A DNA stretch of 9,277 nt from CAYUNA01 sp047629355 (GCA_047629355.1 JBLHWU010000235.1:1-9277); one strand, 5' to 3'. Numbered from the stretch's first letter, positions 1 to 8,442 are shown. A program made the numbers and translations. Notes: generated by a model from the letters alone, not told the origin.

Positions 1-1437
1 AAATACTTCGTTATTGAAGATTAAATTGACATTGACAATTGAATCGCAGCCATTTACATTTTGTAAAATCGCCGCGCCATTTGGATTGTTTTCATCGAAA
101 ATGATTCCGCCAATATTTTCAAAGCCGCCTGGGCATAAAGTATTCGTGTAATTGCCCGTTGCAGGATTTTCAAATGATAAATTGATGGTTATGGTAGAAT
201 CGCAGCCTAAATAATTTCCGTTATTAATGATGACTATCCCGTTTGGATTATTTTCATTAAAAATCTGTCCATTAATATTAACAAACTCGCCGGAACCACT
301 ACAATAAGCGTTAGTTATCGTCGATGTGGTATTGTTGATAAAGTTCAATTGAATCGTGACGATAGAATCGCAGCCGTTATTACCAGCGAAAATTATTGTG
401 CCCGTTGGGTTGAATTCGTCGAATAGCGTTCCATTGATGATTTCAAATTCATCTTGGCAAAGCGTATTTGTGTAGCTTCCAGTTGCCGAAGGCGGGAAGG
501 TGAGATTGACATTTATGCTTGAATCACAGCCTAAATAGCTTCCTCCAGTTATCGTTGTTGTGCCGCTTGGATTCGCTTCATTGAATACAATTCCATTAGT
601 CGTAATAGATTGTCCTGAGCCACTGCAAAAGGTATTTTGGATATTGTTAGTTACTTCTGTATTAAATATCAAGGAGACCATGACGGTCGAATCGCAACCA
701 TTAAAACTTTGCAAGATGACCGTTCCGCTTGGGGTATTTTCATCGAAGATTGTTCCGCCGATGCTTTCAGAACCACCGGTACATAAGGTATTTGTGTAAG
801 TCCCGTTTTGAGGAGATTCATAAGTCAAACTAATATTTATCGTTGAATCACAGCCTAAGTAACTACCATTAATAATGGTCGTTGAGCCTGTCGGATTATT
901 TTCATTAAAAAGTTGTCCATTGACGGTTAATTCATCTCCCGAACCACTGCAAAAGGTTTGTTGCAGATTATTAGTGACTTCTGAATTAAAAGTTAGGGTA
1001 ACATTCACCGTTGAATCACAGCCGTTTACGTTTTGTAAAACAACATTTCCAGAAGGGTTTGCTTCGTTGAAGAGAACGCCGCCGATAGTTTGAGAATCAC
1101 CCGTGCATAAAACATTTGTGTACGTTCCATTTTGCGGAGATTCGTAATTTAAGTTGACCGTTATAGTGGAGTCGCAGCCCAGATAATTTCCTCCGATAAT
1201 AGTTGTTGAACCGGTTGAATTGTTTTCATCAAAAACAAGACCATTTACGGTAACAAAATTACCAGAATTACTGCAGAAATTTTGGTTAATTGTATTTTCC
1301 GAGGTTTGATTAAAAGTTAAATTAACGTTGATGGTAGAATCACATTGTTGATAATTTCCATTTAAAATAACAACCGTTCCTACTGGAAAATTCCCACTAA
1401 AAATAGTTCCATTTACATCCAAAGTATATCCCGGACA
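1..1437 (-). repeat. Nine GCDS-type protein repeats in an exact 52/56-residue alternation
   Basis: Within the large surface-protein gene, the codons for the CDS motif recur with the serine codon beginning at plus-strand positions 41, 197, 365, 521, 689, 845, 1013, 1169 and 1337. The spacings are 156, 168, 156, 168, 156, 168, 156 and 168 nt. Each unit runs roughly Cys, then NGxxFNExNPxG, then xLGCDSTIxVNL (long form) or NGCDSTVxVxL (short form). Most units carry one Cys at the start and one in the CDS motif, which could form one disulfide per module. The units are clearly related but diverged at the DNA level. Similar GCDS repeats are common in secreted Bacteroidota proteins. The array continues off the left edge. 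Confidence 0.9.
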
Positions 1438-4257
1438 ATGCGCTTCGTTGATATTGTTAACAGAAGTTTGATTAACTGTTATCGTGGTATTGGCAGGAGT
1501 AGAACAGTTTCCATTTGGGGTGAAAGTGAGGACTATCTCGCCAGTCAATCCAGTTGGGTCAAAGTTGATTCCGTCAAGTTGCACACCCGTCCCCGTCCAA
1601 GTGCCATTGGGGGAATTCATATCTTGTAATGGTGTTAAATCATAAATTCCGTTATTTTCGCAAAGGTCAGTGGTACTCAAAACTGGTCTACTCGCTGATG
1701 TGACGGTCAGTTGAGTGGTCGTTGCCTCGACGCAGTTGTCTGTAGGCGTAAAAGTAAGCGTCACCGGACCATTTTGTCCAGTTGGGTCGAAATTTATTCC
1801 ATCAGCTTGAACGCCCATTCCCGACCAATTTCCATCCATAAAATTAGGGTCTTCCAAAGCAGATAAATCAAAAAATCCGTCAGATTCACAGATAGTCGCT
1901 GTTCCTAAATTGGGCGTTTGAGCCGTCCCAATGGTTACCTGGGTAGTGGCAACAGTGGAACAGAGAGTACTTGGAATGAATATCAAACTAATCGTTCCGC
2001 TAAGTCCGGTTGGGTCAAAATTGTCGCTGCCCGGTTGAACGCCAGCGCCTATCCAAATGCCATCGGGAATAGTCGGGTCTTCAATGGTGCTTAGGTCAAA
2101 TAAAGTCCCAGAATCACAAATGTTTGCCGTTCCCAAATTGGGTGACAGCAGCGGATTAACGGTTAAAGTAATGGTCACAAAATCAGAGATACATTGTCCG
2201 TCAGAAACGACTGCATAAACGGTATTGCCTGATGAAGCATAATTGTTTGGCATGACAATCACATCATTTTCATCTTGGGTATTGAGATAAATAACGGCGT
2301 TTCCATTACTGTTATTAATCGGATTGTCTAAAGTTGTTAAATCAAAAGTGGCGTTGTTCATCTCATCACCACAGGCTTCTAAACTTCCATCCATTGCTTG
2401 AGGAAGCGTAAGAATAGCTAAAAATATTTCTGTCAAAACAGACGTACAAGGAGGCGTACCCACTTGTACAAAAACACTGGTAGAATTGTTAATGATGTAA
2501 TTGTCAGGGCTGGAAATAACGGTATTTCCCATGTCACTATACCAAGTTATTGGCTCGCTCGAACTGCTACTGATTTCTGCTTCTGCCGCTGCTAAATTAA
2601 AGCTGGTCATTCCAGAAAGGTCTGCACATTCTTCTAAAGTGGTCGAAGTCGCTGTTGGAATTGCCTGGAAAGCAAATGTCTGGGTTTCTGGAGCTGGGAA
2701 TTGGTAATCACAGTTACCAATCAGCGTACCCGTTACTGTAACTGTTAAAGAAGCATTGGTATTTCCAAAAGGAATAGGAACGCCATTAAAGACCGATTGG
2801 GAAGCGGGAATGCCGTTTAATTCATAAAAGACGGTGATTGGTTCTGGTTCATTATAAAAAAAGGTCAAAGTGACCGGAGTTGCTCCACAACTTGAAGTAG
2901 GAGAGAGTTGAAAGGTGAAATTATCTGGCGGCGTTGGTGGCACCAAATTAACAGTGATTGGCACCAAATCAGAAATGCAATTACCAATCGTCGTCGAAGC
3001 ATAAAAATTAGGGTCTGCAAGGTCTATTTGAACATTGGTGTGCGCTAAGGGTACAGGAATTAGCCCATTTGCATCATGAAACCAGTTAACAAGATTGCCC
3101 GAATTGCTATTAATAATAGGTTCTAAAAGGGTCAAATCTACAAATGCTTGTCCATTGGAGGGCAGACAAATGTCAATAGATGTTGGATTTGCTTCAGGAC
3201 AAATGACGTTGAATCCCAAGGCTTCAGTCATTTCTTGAGGGCAAGATGGACTGGGCGGAGCTGGATTTAAAATGCCAATCGCGTAGTAAGGTCCACCATT
3301 GCACATCATTTCAGTTGTGGTAAAATCAAATGGGTCAACAATGCTCGAAATAGCGGCGTCATTTCCTGGATTTGGAATCGAACCTGGAATTCCACAACCA
3401 GAATTAAAATAAATAATAAATCCAAATAACGGGTCTTTCACCACAAAATCGCCACCTGTGGGCGGGTCAATGCTGCTATTGTCCGTATCATAAGTCAAAC
3501 CATCTGAACAATTGCAGCCAATTAAAGAAACGGAAGTGGTTCTATTTCCACTGGCATCGCCATTCGAAAATGCTTCGGTGTCCCTATCGCAACTATTCAT
3601 CATCACATACAACGGTAAACCAAAAGAACATAAAACACTAAAATCATAAGTAGCCGTCGCACCAGCACTTGGAAAAATAACGACCAAAGCATTCTGTGGA
3701 ATATTAGTGCCTGGTCCCGCTAAAACAGCGGAAGGACAATTAACTAAACCCGAAGGAGGAGTAACCCAGCTACAACCTTGCCCCAAATTTATATCATCAT
3801 CATTTGGGGAATTAACATTGTTGTTGGCATCAAAATCAACTTGGAAATTATTAACATCAAAGCCATTACCAGACCAAACGACCATGTATTCATTATCTGC
3901 TTCTGGATTGACACAAGCATCAATTAAATGTCCTAAAAAAAAAGGGCAAGAGGAACAGGGGGCAGGGGTAGGAGTTGAAATATCTGCACTTCCCAAATAG
4001 GTTCCTTCACCGTTGTAAGGGTTGAAGTTTGGCGTTGTTGAATAATACCAATCCAAAGTGCCACCATCTGGTAAGTTTTCGCCAGTTGCATTTAAAGTAA
4101 TCGCGTCTCCCTCACAGACATTGCAAACCGTACTTCCATTCATGCAGGCTGAAGAAGTTAAAGACGCTGATTGTATATCAGGACATTGAGCAGATAAAGT
4201 TGAGCTGAAAAAGATTGAAAATCCAAGTAGGAGACTGGAAAAGTAGTTCTTGTGCAT
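1..4257 (-). CDS. Giant secreted modular surface protein with GCDS repeats (N-terminal 1419 codons, partial)
   Basis: The frame is open from ATG at 4257 to the window edge, giving 1419 codons and no stop, so the C-terminus is missing. An in-frame TAG at 4272-4270 fixes the start. Residues 1-23 form a Sec signal peptide (MHKN, hydrophobic LLLGFSIFF, cleavage probably after LSA and before QC). The mature part is rich in Cys, Asn, Thr and Gly. Residues 25 to about 355 form a Cys-rich N-terminal domain with a DWYYSTTP segment and an acidic Asn/Asp stretch (140-156). Next come Ig-like segments with an FDLTTL-type signature (about 359-439, 538-622, 623-704), three related modules of 75-76 residues (706-932), and nine GCDS-type repeats from residue 941 on. 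This architecture is typical of very large Bacteroidota adhesin-like proteins, many of which are exported by the type IX secretion system and carry a C-terminal sorting domain. That domain would lie outside the window, so T9SS export is inference. Adhesion or a matrix role is likely but unproven. No enzymatic motif is visible. Confidence 0.92.
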   Translation of the reverse strand, partial: MHKNYFSSLLLGFSIFFSSTLSAQCPDIQSASLTSSACMNGSTVCNVCEGDAITLNATGENLPDGGTLDWYYSTTPNFNPYNGEGTYLGSADISTPTPAPCSSCPFFLGHLIDACVNPEADNEYMVVWSGNGFDVNNFQVDFDANNNVNSPNDDDINLGQGCSWVTPPSGLVNCPSAVLAGPGTNIPQNALVVIFPSAGATATYDFSVLCSFGLPLYVMMNSCDRDTEAFSNGDASGNRTTSVSLIGCNCSDGLTYDTDNSSIDPPTGGDFVVKDPLFGFIIYFNSGCGIPGSIPNPGNDAAISSIVDPFDFTTTEMMCNGGPYYAIGILNPAPPSPSCPQEMTEALGFNVICPEANPTSIDICLPSNGQAFVDLTLLEPIINSNSGNLVNWFHDANGLIPVPLAHTNVQIDLADPNFYASTTIGNCISDLVPITVNLVPPTPPDNFTFQLSPTSSCGATPVTLTFFYNEPEPITVFYELNGIPASQSVFNGVPIPFGNTNASLTVTVTGTLIGNCDYQFPAPETQTFAFQAIPTATSTTLEECADLSGMTSFNLAAAEAEISSSSSEPITWYSDMGNTVISSPDNYIINNSTSVFVQVGTPPCTSVLTEIFLAILTLPQAMDGSLEACGDEMNNATFDLTTLDNPINNSNGNAVIYLNTQDENDVIVMPNNYASSGNTVYAVVSDGQCISDFVTITLTVNPLLSPNLGTANICDSGTLFDLSTIEDPTIPDGIWIGAGVQPGSDNFDPTGLSGTISLIFIPSTLCSTVATTQVTIGTAQTPNLGTATICESDGFFDLSALEDPNFMDGNWSGMGVQADGINFDPTGQNGPVTLTFTPTDNCVEATTTQLTVTSASRPVLSTTDLCENNGIYDLTPLQDMNSPNGTWTGTGVQLDGINFDPTGLTGEIVLTFTPNGNCSTPANTTITVNQTSVNNINEAHCPGYTLDVNGTIFSGNFPVGTVVILNGNYQQCDSTINVNLTFNQTSENTINQNFCSNSGNFVTVNGLVFDENNSTGSTTIIGGNYLGCDSTITVNLNYESPQNGTYTNVLCTGDSQTIGGVLFNEANPSGNVVLQNVNGCDSTVNVTLTFNSEVTNNLQQTFCSGSGDELTVNGQLFNENNPTGSTTIINGSYLGCDSTINISLTYESPQNGTYTNTLCTGGSESIGGTIFDENTPSGTVILQSFNGCDSTVMVSLIFNTEVTNNIQNTFCSGSGQSITTNGIVFNEANPSGTTTITGGSYLGCDSSINVNLTFPPSATGSYTNTLCQDEFEIINGTLFDEFNPTGTIIFAGNNGCDSIVTIQLNFINNTTSTITNAYCSGSGEFVNINGQIFNENNPNGIVIINNGNYLGCDSTITINLSFENPATGNYTNTLCPGGFENIGGIIFDENNPNGAAILQNVNGCDSIVNVNLIFNNEVF
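1462..2142 (-). repeat. Three tandem 75-76-residue Ig-like modules
   Basis: Residues 706-781, 782-856 and 857-932 of the large surface protein align from end to end. The shared signatures are a start like PNLGTA followed by IC or LC, then (F/Y)DLS or (Y)DLT, then a W-G-GVQ segment, NFDPTG, a hydrophobic strand ending in TFTP or FIP, and a second Cys before a closing TVT or TIT strand. The two Cys and the strand-like pattern suggest a small beta-sandwich with one disulfide. The fold is inferred and the repeat relationship is directly visible. This block sits between more diverged Ig-like segments and the GCDS array. Confidence 0.85.
2143..3183 (-). repeat. Diverged Ig-like segments with FDLTTL signature
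   Basis: Three diverged but recognisable segments of about 80 residues lie in this part of the large surface protein (residues about 359-439, 538-622 and 623-704). Each has an early Cys, a signature such as FVDLTLLEPI, FNLAAAEAEI or FDLTTLDNPI, a run of Asn or Ser, a strand containing W or Y, and a later Cys followed by a closing beta strand. A different Ig-like stretch (about 440-537) separates the first from the second. This organisation is familiar from large secreted Bacteroidota proteins. No ligand can be assigned. Confidence 0.65.
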
Positions 4258-4364
4258 GATTTTGTTATTCTAAGGTTTTTTTAAAGTACAAATAGAGATA
4301 TGGCTAAAATCATTGTTTGACGACATGATTTATAGCAAAAAAAATCATTTTGAGAATTACTTTG

Positions 4365-4372
4365 CAAAATTA
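4365..4372 (-). promoter_or_regulatory. Possible Bacteroidota -7 box for the surface-protein gene
   Basis: The minus strand reads TAATTTTG here, matching the Bacteroidota -7 consensus TAnnTTTG, about 108 nt upstream of the ATG at 4257. A clear -33 TTG is missing at the expected distance; the nearest candidate is a CTG at 4398-4396. The region is AT-rich, so a chance match is possible. Confidence 0.25.
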
Positions 4373-4541
4373 TAAAAAAAAACTGGGTAGGGGAACAGGG
4401 AACTAATAAACTGTATTTATTTATTATGGTCACCTAAATGCCTTTCCATTCAAAAGACTTTTCGACTTCACAACTTCCTTCCGTCATTTTGGTTATTCTT
4501 TTAGAAACCTTTCCCATTCTAAAAATTAAACAGCTACTACG

Positions 4542-6848
4542 ATGACTAAAAATCCACCAATCACACAAATATATACGCCTGGAGTCCTCAGTTTGTTACC
4601 TATGTTTTACGTTGCTTGGGCAGACCGCGTTTTATCACCAACGGAAGTGAAATTATTGGAAGATAAAATGGCAAACCTTGAATTATTAACCGAACACGAT
4701 AAGTTCACGCTCAAAAAATGGTGCAACCCACGCAACCCGCCTTCCCGTGAATTATTCCAACGATGGAAAATTATTATTCACGATGCGTCATTGAGAATGC
4801 GTCGAGACAAGCGGCAATCCTTGGTAGAATTAGGTTTGGTAATGGCAGTTAAAGGGGCGACCGTAACCGAAAAAAATCATTGGGTCGCTCGCGAAACGCG
4901 TGTTGCCTTGCAAGAGCTGGAAGAAGCACTGGGCTTCGTACACCTCGATACGTACCATAGTTTATTTGATGACCGAAAGGCGGATGAGATTGTCGCTTCG
5001 AGTTTTGAAGTAGCAGCAATGACCGATTTGTTGGATGACGAGTATGATGAAACGCGGCATCGGTTGCGCCAATTATTACGTGACCCTGTTTTTAAATATC
5101 GAGACTTGCCCGTCAAAGAAGAATATCGAAATCAAGTATTGGATTGGTGCAAAATTTTGGCAGACCACGGCTACGGTGCATTGCCTTATCCAACTGAATA
5201 TGGTGGAGGAGATGACATGGGTGGTTATGTGGCTGTTTTTGAAACATTGGGACACCATGACCTAAGCTTGGCAATCAAATTTGGGGTGCAATTTGGTTTG
5301 TTTGGTGGTAGTGTACATGCTTTAGGAACAGAAAAACACCACAAAAAATACCTGAAAGATATTGGTACTTGCGAACTTCTCGGTTGCTTTGCAATGACCG
5401 AAACTGGGCATGGTTCAAATGTGCGAAGTCTGGAAACGACCGCAGAGTACGATGCTAAAACGAACGAATTTGTGGTTAATACACCGCATCGAGGAGCAGG
5501 AAAAGAGTATATTGGAAATGCACTGCATGGTGAAATGGCTTCCACTTTTCTCCAGTTGATTGTGAATGGTGAAAATCATGGAGTCCACGCTATTTTAGTG
5601 CCGTTAAAAAATAAGAAAGGTGAATTAATGCCAGGCATTGAAGTCGAAGATTGTGGTTATAAATTGGGTTTAAATGGAGTGGACAATGGGCGAATTTGGT
5701 TTAATAACGTTCGCGTTCCTCGCGAAAATTTACTCAACCGCTTCGGTGATGTCAATGAAAAAGGAGAATACAGCAGCCCAATTGAAAACCCATCACGTCG
5801 ATTTTTTACGATGCTTGGTACCTTAGTCGGTGGACGGGTAAGTGTACCTCGTGCAGGGTTAAGTGCCGCTAAAAACGGATTGACTATCGCTATTAAATAT
5901 GCTTTGAAACGTCGACAATTTGGACCAGATTTTAAGTCTGCTGAAACATTATTACTGGATTATCCAAGCCATCAACGCCGTTTGATGCCGCTTTTGGCGA
6001 AAGCTTACGCCTTAGATTTTGGCTTAACTTACGTTGCCAAACGCTTCGTTAATCGCTCGGATGATGACATTCGAGAAATCGAAACTTTAGCGGCAGGCAT
6101 GAAATCTTACGCTACTTGGTTTACCACAGAAACGTTGCAAGAATGTCGAGAAGCCTGTGGCGGAAAAGGTTATTTATCCGAAAATCGGTTCGCTCATTTA
6201 AAAGCTGGTTCTGATATTTTTACCACTTTTGAAGGAGACAATACGGTATTGATGCAGTTGGTGGCGAAAGGTCTGCTGACAGAATTCAAACAGCAATTTC
6301 ATGAAGAAGGAACGCTTGGAATGTTGCGTTTTATTGGACATCGGACTTGGCATAAAGTGGCAGAACAAAATTCCATCACTAAGCGACGAACGGAAAAGAA
6401 ACATTTATTAAGCGCTGATTTTCCATTGAAAGCATTCCACTTCCGTCGAGAAAATTTACTCTACTCACTCTCTCAACGCTTGCGCGGAAATATCAAAAAT
6501 GGCATGTCTTCTTACGATGCTGTTTTAAAATGTCAAACGCACATGATTGAGTTAGCGGAAGCATTTGTAGAGGACATTACTTTACAAAAATTCGTTGAAA
6601 AGATAGCGGAAGTCGAAGAGGTTAACTTGAAAAAAGTATTGAAAAAATTGTGTAGCCTGTATGCGCTTTCGACTATCGAAAAACATAAAGGGTGGTACTT
6701 AGAAGCCAATTATTTGGAAGGCGTGAAAACCAAAGCAATTCGCCGAGAAATAGATACTTTATGCGCAGATTTGCGTTGGGAAGCGGGTGCATTGGTAGAA
6801 GCATTCGGCATTCCTGAGGAGTTGATTGGCGCGCAGATTCTACAATGA
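4542..6848 (+). CDS. Acyl-CoA oxidase/dehydrogenase family flavoenzyme with TerB-like N-terminal extension
   Basis: This 768-residue protein belongs to the acyl-CoA oxidase/dehydrogenase superfamily, FAD enzymes that introduce the alpha-beta double bond into fatty acyl-CoA in the first step of beta-oxidation. An in-frame TAA at 4527-4529 makes 4542 the first possible ATG. Residues about 12-65 (LLPMFYVAWADRVLSPTE) resemble a TerB-type helical domain. Residues about 170-275 are the helical N-domain. The flavin/substrate region includes GCFAMTETGHGSN (281-293) and the beta-domain runs to about 400. The C-terminal helical part has ACGGKGY (538-544) and TFEGDN (562-567), whose E564 is the expected catalytic base. 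The order of motifs, the sequence around 416-490 and the extra C-terminal domain ending in EAFGIPEE resemble peroxisomal-type acyl-CoA oxidases more than short dehydrogenases. Whether the electron acceptor is O2 or an electron-transfer flavoprotein cannot be decided here. Oxidases are usually about 660 residues, so the excess is mostly N-terminal. The gene stands alone between divergent and convergent neighbours. Confidence 0.92.
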   Translation: MTKNPPITQIYTPGVLSLLPMFYVAWADRVLSPTEVKLLEDKMANLELLTEHDKFTLKKWCNPRNPPSRELFQRWKIIIHDASLRMRRDKRQSLVELGLVMAVKGATVTEKNHWVARETRVALQELEEALGFVHLDTYHSLFDDRKADEIVASSFEVAAMTDLLDDEYDETRHRLRQLLRDPVFKYRDLPVKEEYRNQVLDWCKILADHGYGALPYPTEYGGGDDMGGYVAVFETLGHHDLSLAIKFGVQFGLFGGSVHALGTEKHHKKYLKDIGTCELLGCFAMTETGHGSNVRSLETTAEYDAKTNEFVVNTPHRGAGKEYIGNALHGEMASTFLQLIVNGENHGVHAILVPLKNKKGELMPGIEVEDCGYKLGLNGVDNGRIWFNNVRVPRENLLNRFGDVNEKGEYSSPIENPSRRFFTMLGTLVGGRVSVPRAGLSAAKNGLTIAIKYALKRRQFGPDFKSAETLLLDYPSHQRRLMPLLAKAYALDFGLTYVAKRFVNRSDDDIREIETLAAGMKSYATWFTTETLQECREACGGKGYLSENRFAHLKAGSDIFTTFEGDNTVLMQLVAKGLLTEFKQQFHEEGTLGMLRFIGHRTWHKVAEQNSITKRRTEKKHLLSADFPLKAFHFRRENLLYSLSQRLRGNIKNGMSSYDAVLKCQTHMIELAEAFVEDITLQKFVEKIAEVEEVNLKKVLKKLCSLYALSTIEKHKGWYLEANYLEGVKTKAIRREIDTLCADLRWEAGALVEAFGIPEELIGAQILQ

Positions 6849-6924
6849 GTAATTAACAATGAGCAATGAGCAATTTCACCGTGAAAATAATTGCTCATTG
6901 CCCCATTGCTCATTGTACATTGAA
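6849..6924. terminator. Convergent spacer with CAATGAG repeats and hairpin, possible bidirectional terminator
   Basis: The 76-nt spacer lies between two convergent genes. CAATGAG occurs at 6843 (overlapping the upstream stop codon), 6857 and 6864, and its complement CTCATTG occurs at 6894 and 6909. The arms CAATGAGCAAT (6864-6874) and ATTGCTCATTG (6890-6900) are perfectly complementary over 11 bp, with a 15-nt loop that itself contains TTCAC/GTGAA. A second copy of each arm (6857-6867 and 6905-6915) allows alternative pairing. The position and symmetry suit transcription termination in both directions, but no U-run follows, so intrinsic termination is inferred. Confidence 0.5.
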
Positions 6925-8349
6925 TTAAGGCGCTGCCCGAATCACCGTCGTTTCCTGAATCCAACACGGCACTCTAAAGCTATCGCCTTCCTTCAAGTTT
7001 CTAATAAAAATATCCTCCTTAGTCGGCATATATTGCGTGTATCGATTGATAAATTTATTTGCCTCTGCTGCGGCACTGGAATCTACACTTTTTGCTTTTC
7101 TCCACATATCAATCGCCGGCCAAGTCACCACCTGACTATCCCAACCACGCCCAGGACCACACAACGGACCACTCGACGCATACAAACGACCAATTAACAT
7201 ATACGGGTCACCCCAATTTGGACGAACTGCTGAAGCCTTACGCGCATACTGTCGAGCTTTAGAGAATTGCTTTAAATGCGCATTGTAAATCTTTGCAATT
7301 GTCAATAAATACAAGGATTTTTTCTCTTTATCCTCCATTCTTTTTGCTTTTTCATCATAGCAATCAATCGCCTCTTGATAACGACCTTCGACGAGGGCAT
7401 CCCGACAAGTTGGTTCTGGGTCTTTTTGACAATTGTCTTTAAACGCATTTTCCAAAGCCGTTCGTTGAGGGCTGGTTTCTGCACAATCCCCAAATCGCAA
7501 TCGACTATAAACCGTCTGAATCATATCACAATCTGTTGGACTGGCTTCAAACTCAGGATAATATTTATCCACATAATAATCACAGCCATAAAATCCTTTG
7601 ACACTCTCAAAATATTCCAATCGAATCGGCATATATTCCTCAATTATTTTCCAATTGTCACATTCGCTGCCTTTACATTCCGCAAGTCCTTTTGCCAATG
7701 TCTTTCGTAGAATTTGCTCGTATTTTTTCGCTTCTGCTAATTCAATTTTATTGTCCGCATACAATTCCACCAAAGTTGCCGTAAAAGGATTAATGACGAA
7801 ATATTGCGGCGTCTCGTCATCCATATCAATCGACTCTTTGAATAAATTATAAACCTCTTCCTTCGTCGCTTTGTCTTGATAATTATAAAAATAATCAAAC
7901 GCCTTTCGCGCAGGAACGTAGCCTCCTTTCGGATAACATTTACCTATTTCATCATACAATTCAAAAATACGGTCAATGTATTCACTCTTCTTAGCAGCAT
8001 CTTTTTCGTAATAAATAAAATGCTCATAAAAAGTGATGCCATCTGCAAAAACGGTATTCCGCTTTCCATCCGCAGCCGGCGCAACGGCATATACTTTTTG
8101 CCATTTCTCAAAAGCCATATCCCAATCTTCCGCTCGTAAAAAATCGCGGTACAGCACAAAATCCTCCAAGGTCTGGTCTGGATTCGGCGCATCCAAAAAT
8201 TTTGGACAATCGCTCAAATTTTCATCAACTGGTGGAGGCGTCGGTTTTGTCTCTGTCGTTTCTGTTACTTTTTCTCCCGTTTTGGGCGTACAAGCGAACA
8301 TAAAGCCCGCAATCGCGAATAAGAGAATTGTTAAATGTTTGAAATTCAT
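6925..8349 (-). CDS. TPR-repeat lipoprotein
   Basis: This is a complete 474-residue protein. An in-frame TGA at 8358-8356 fixes the ATG at 8349. Residues 1-20 form a lipoprotein signal peptide (hydrophobic LTILLFAIAGFMF, then AC with the lipidated Cys at 20), followed by a Thr/Pro-rich linker (about 21-45), so it is probably anchored in the outer membrane facing the periplasm or outside. Most of the rest is helical and tetratricopeptide-like. The clearest TPR units lie at about 313-340 (ALVEGRYQEAIDCYDEKAKR) and 345-392 (LTIAKIYNAHLKQFSKARQYA, then AVRPNWGDPYMLIGRLY). Earlier helices at 60-90, 125-150 and 190-225 are weaker candidates. The tail (about 442-474, with EDIFIRNLKEGDSF and CWIQETT) resembles a conserved ending of TPR proteins in Bacteroidota. 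Several Cys in the mature part could form disulfides. TPRs mediate protein-protein contacts, but the partner is unknown. The gene is not in an operon within this window. Confidence 0.88.
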   Translation of the reverse strand: MNFKHLTILLFAIAGFMFACTPKTGEKVTETTETKPTPPPVDENLSDCPKFLDAPNPDQTLEDFVLYRDFLRAEDWDMAFEKWQKVYAVAPAADGKRNTVFADGITFYEHFIYYEKDAAKKSEYIDRIFELYDEIGKCYPKGGYVPARKAFDYFYNYQDKATKEEVYNLFKESIDMDDETPQYFVINPFTATLVELYADNKIELAEAKKYEQILRKTLAKGLAECKGSECDNWKIIEEYMPIRLEYFESVKGFYGCDYYVDKYYPEFEASPTDCDMIQTVYSRLRFGDCAETSPQRTALENAFKDNCQKDPEPTCRDALVEGRYQEAIDCYDEKAKRMEDKEKKSLYLLTIAKIYNAHLKQFSKARQYARKASAVRPNWGDPYMLIGRLYASSGPLCGPGRGWDSQVVTWPAIDMWRKAKSVDSSAAAEANKFINRYTQYMPTKEDIFIRNLKEGDSFRVPCWIQETTVIRAAP

Positions 8350-8421
8350 ATTTAATCATTTTTTCGTGTGTTGGCGACTTATTGAATTGAAATAATAAGA
8401 TGTCTATATCAATAAGTTATC

Positions 8422-8442
8422 CGCGCCGCCGCCGGCAGCGCG
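8422..8442. repeat. REP-like GC-rich palindrome, copy 1
   Basis: Nine-base arms CGCGCCGCC and GGCAGCGCG flank a GCC loop, with one mismatch (C8427 against A8437). Its reverse complement differs from the palindrome at 8679-8699 at three of 21 positions. It stands out as a GC-only island in AT-rich DNA, as REP-type dispersed palindromes do. Both neighbouring genes are transcribed away from this region, so it is not an obvious terminator for either. Confidence 0.6.

Noticed and set aside
560..1093. Plus-strand open frames of 72-79 codons opposite the large surface protein (560-799 and 875-1093)
   Set aside because: They are antisense shadows of the GCDS repeats and resemble each other only because the repeats do.
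1..1437. Periodic repeats that could suggest a CRISPR array or tandem DNA repeat
   Set aside because: The periodicity is 156/168 nt, the units are diverged at the DNA level and conserved as protein, and one reading frame on the minus strand stays open throughout. They are coding repeats.
4877..5545. Minus-strand and alternative-frame open frames inside the acyl-CoA oxidase gene (such as 5225-5545 and 5076-5258)
   Set aside because: The sense frame is continuous, motif-rich and complete, so these are shadows.
6859..7197. A 112-codon plus-strand frame across the convergent spacer and the end of the TPR gene
   Set aside because: It lies mostly opposite the well-supported lipoprotein gene, begins inside the CAATGAG repeats, and has no recognisable protein features.
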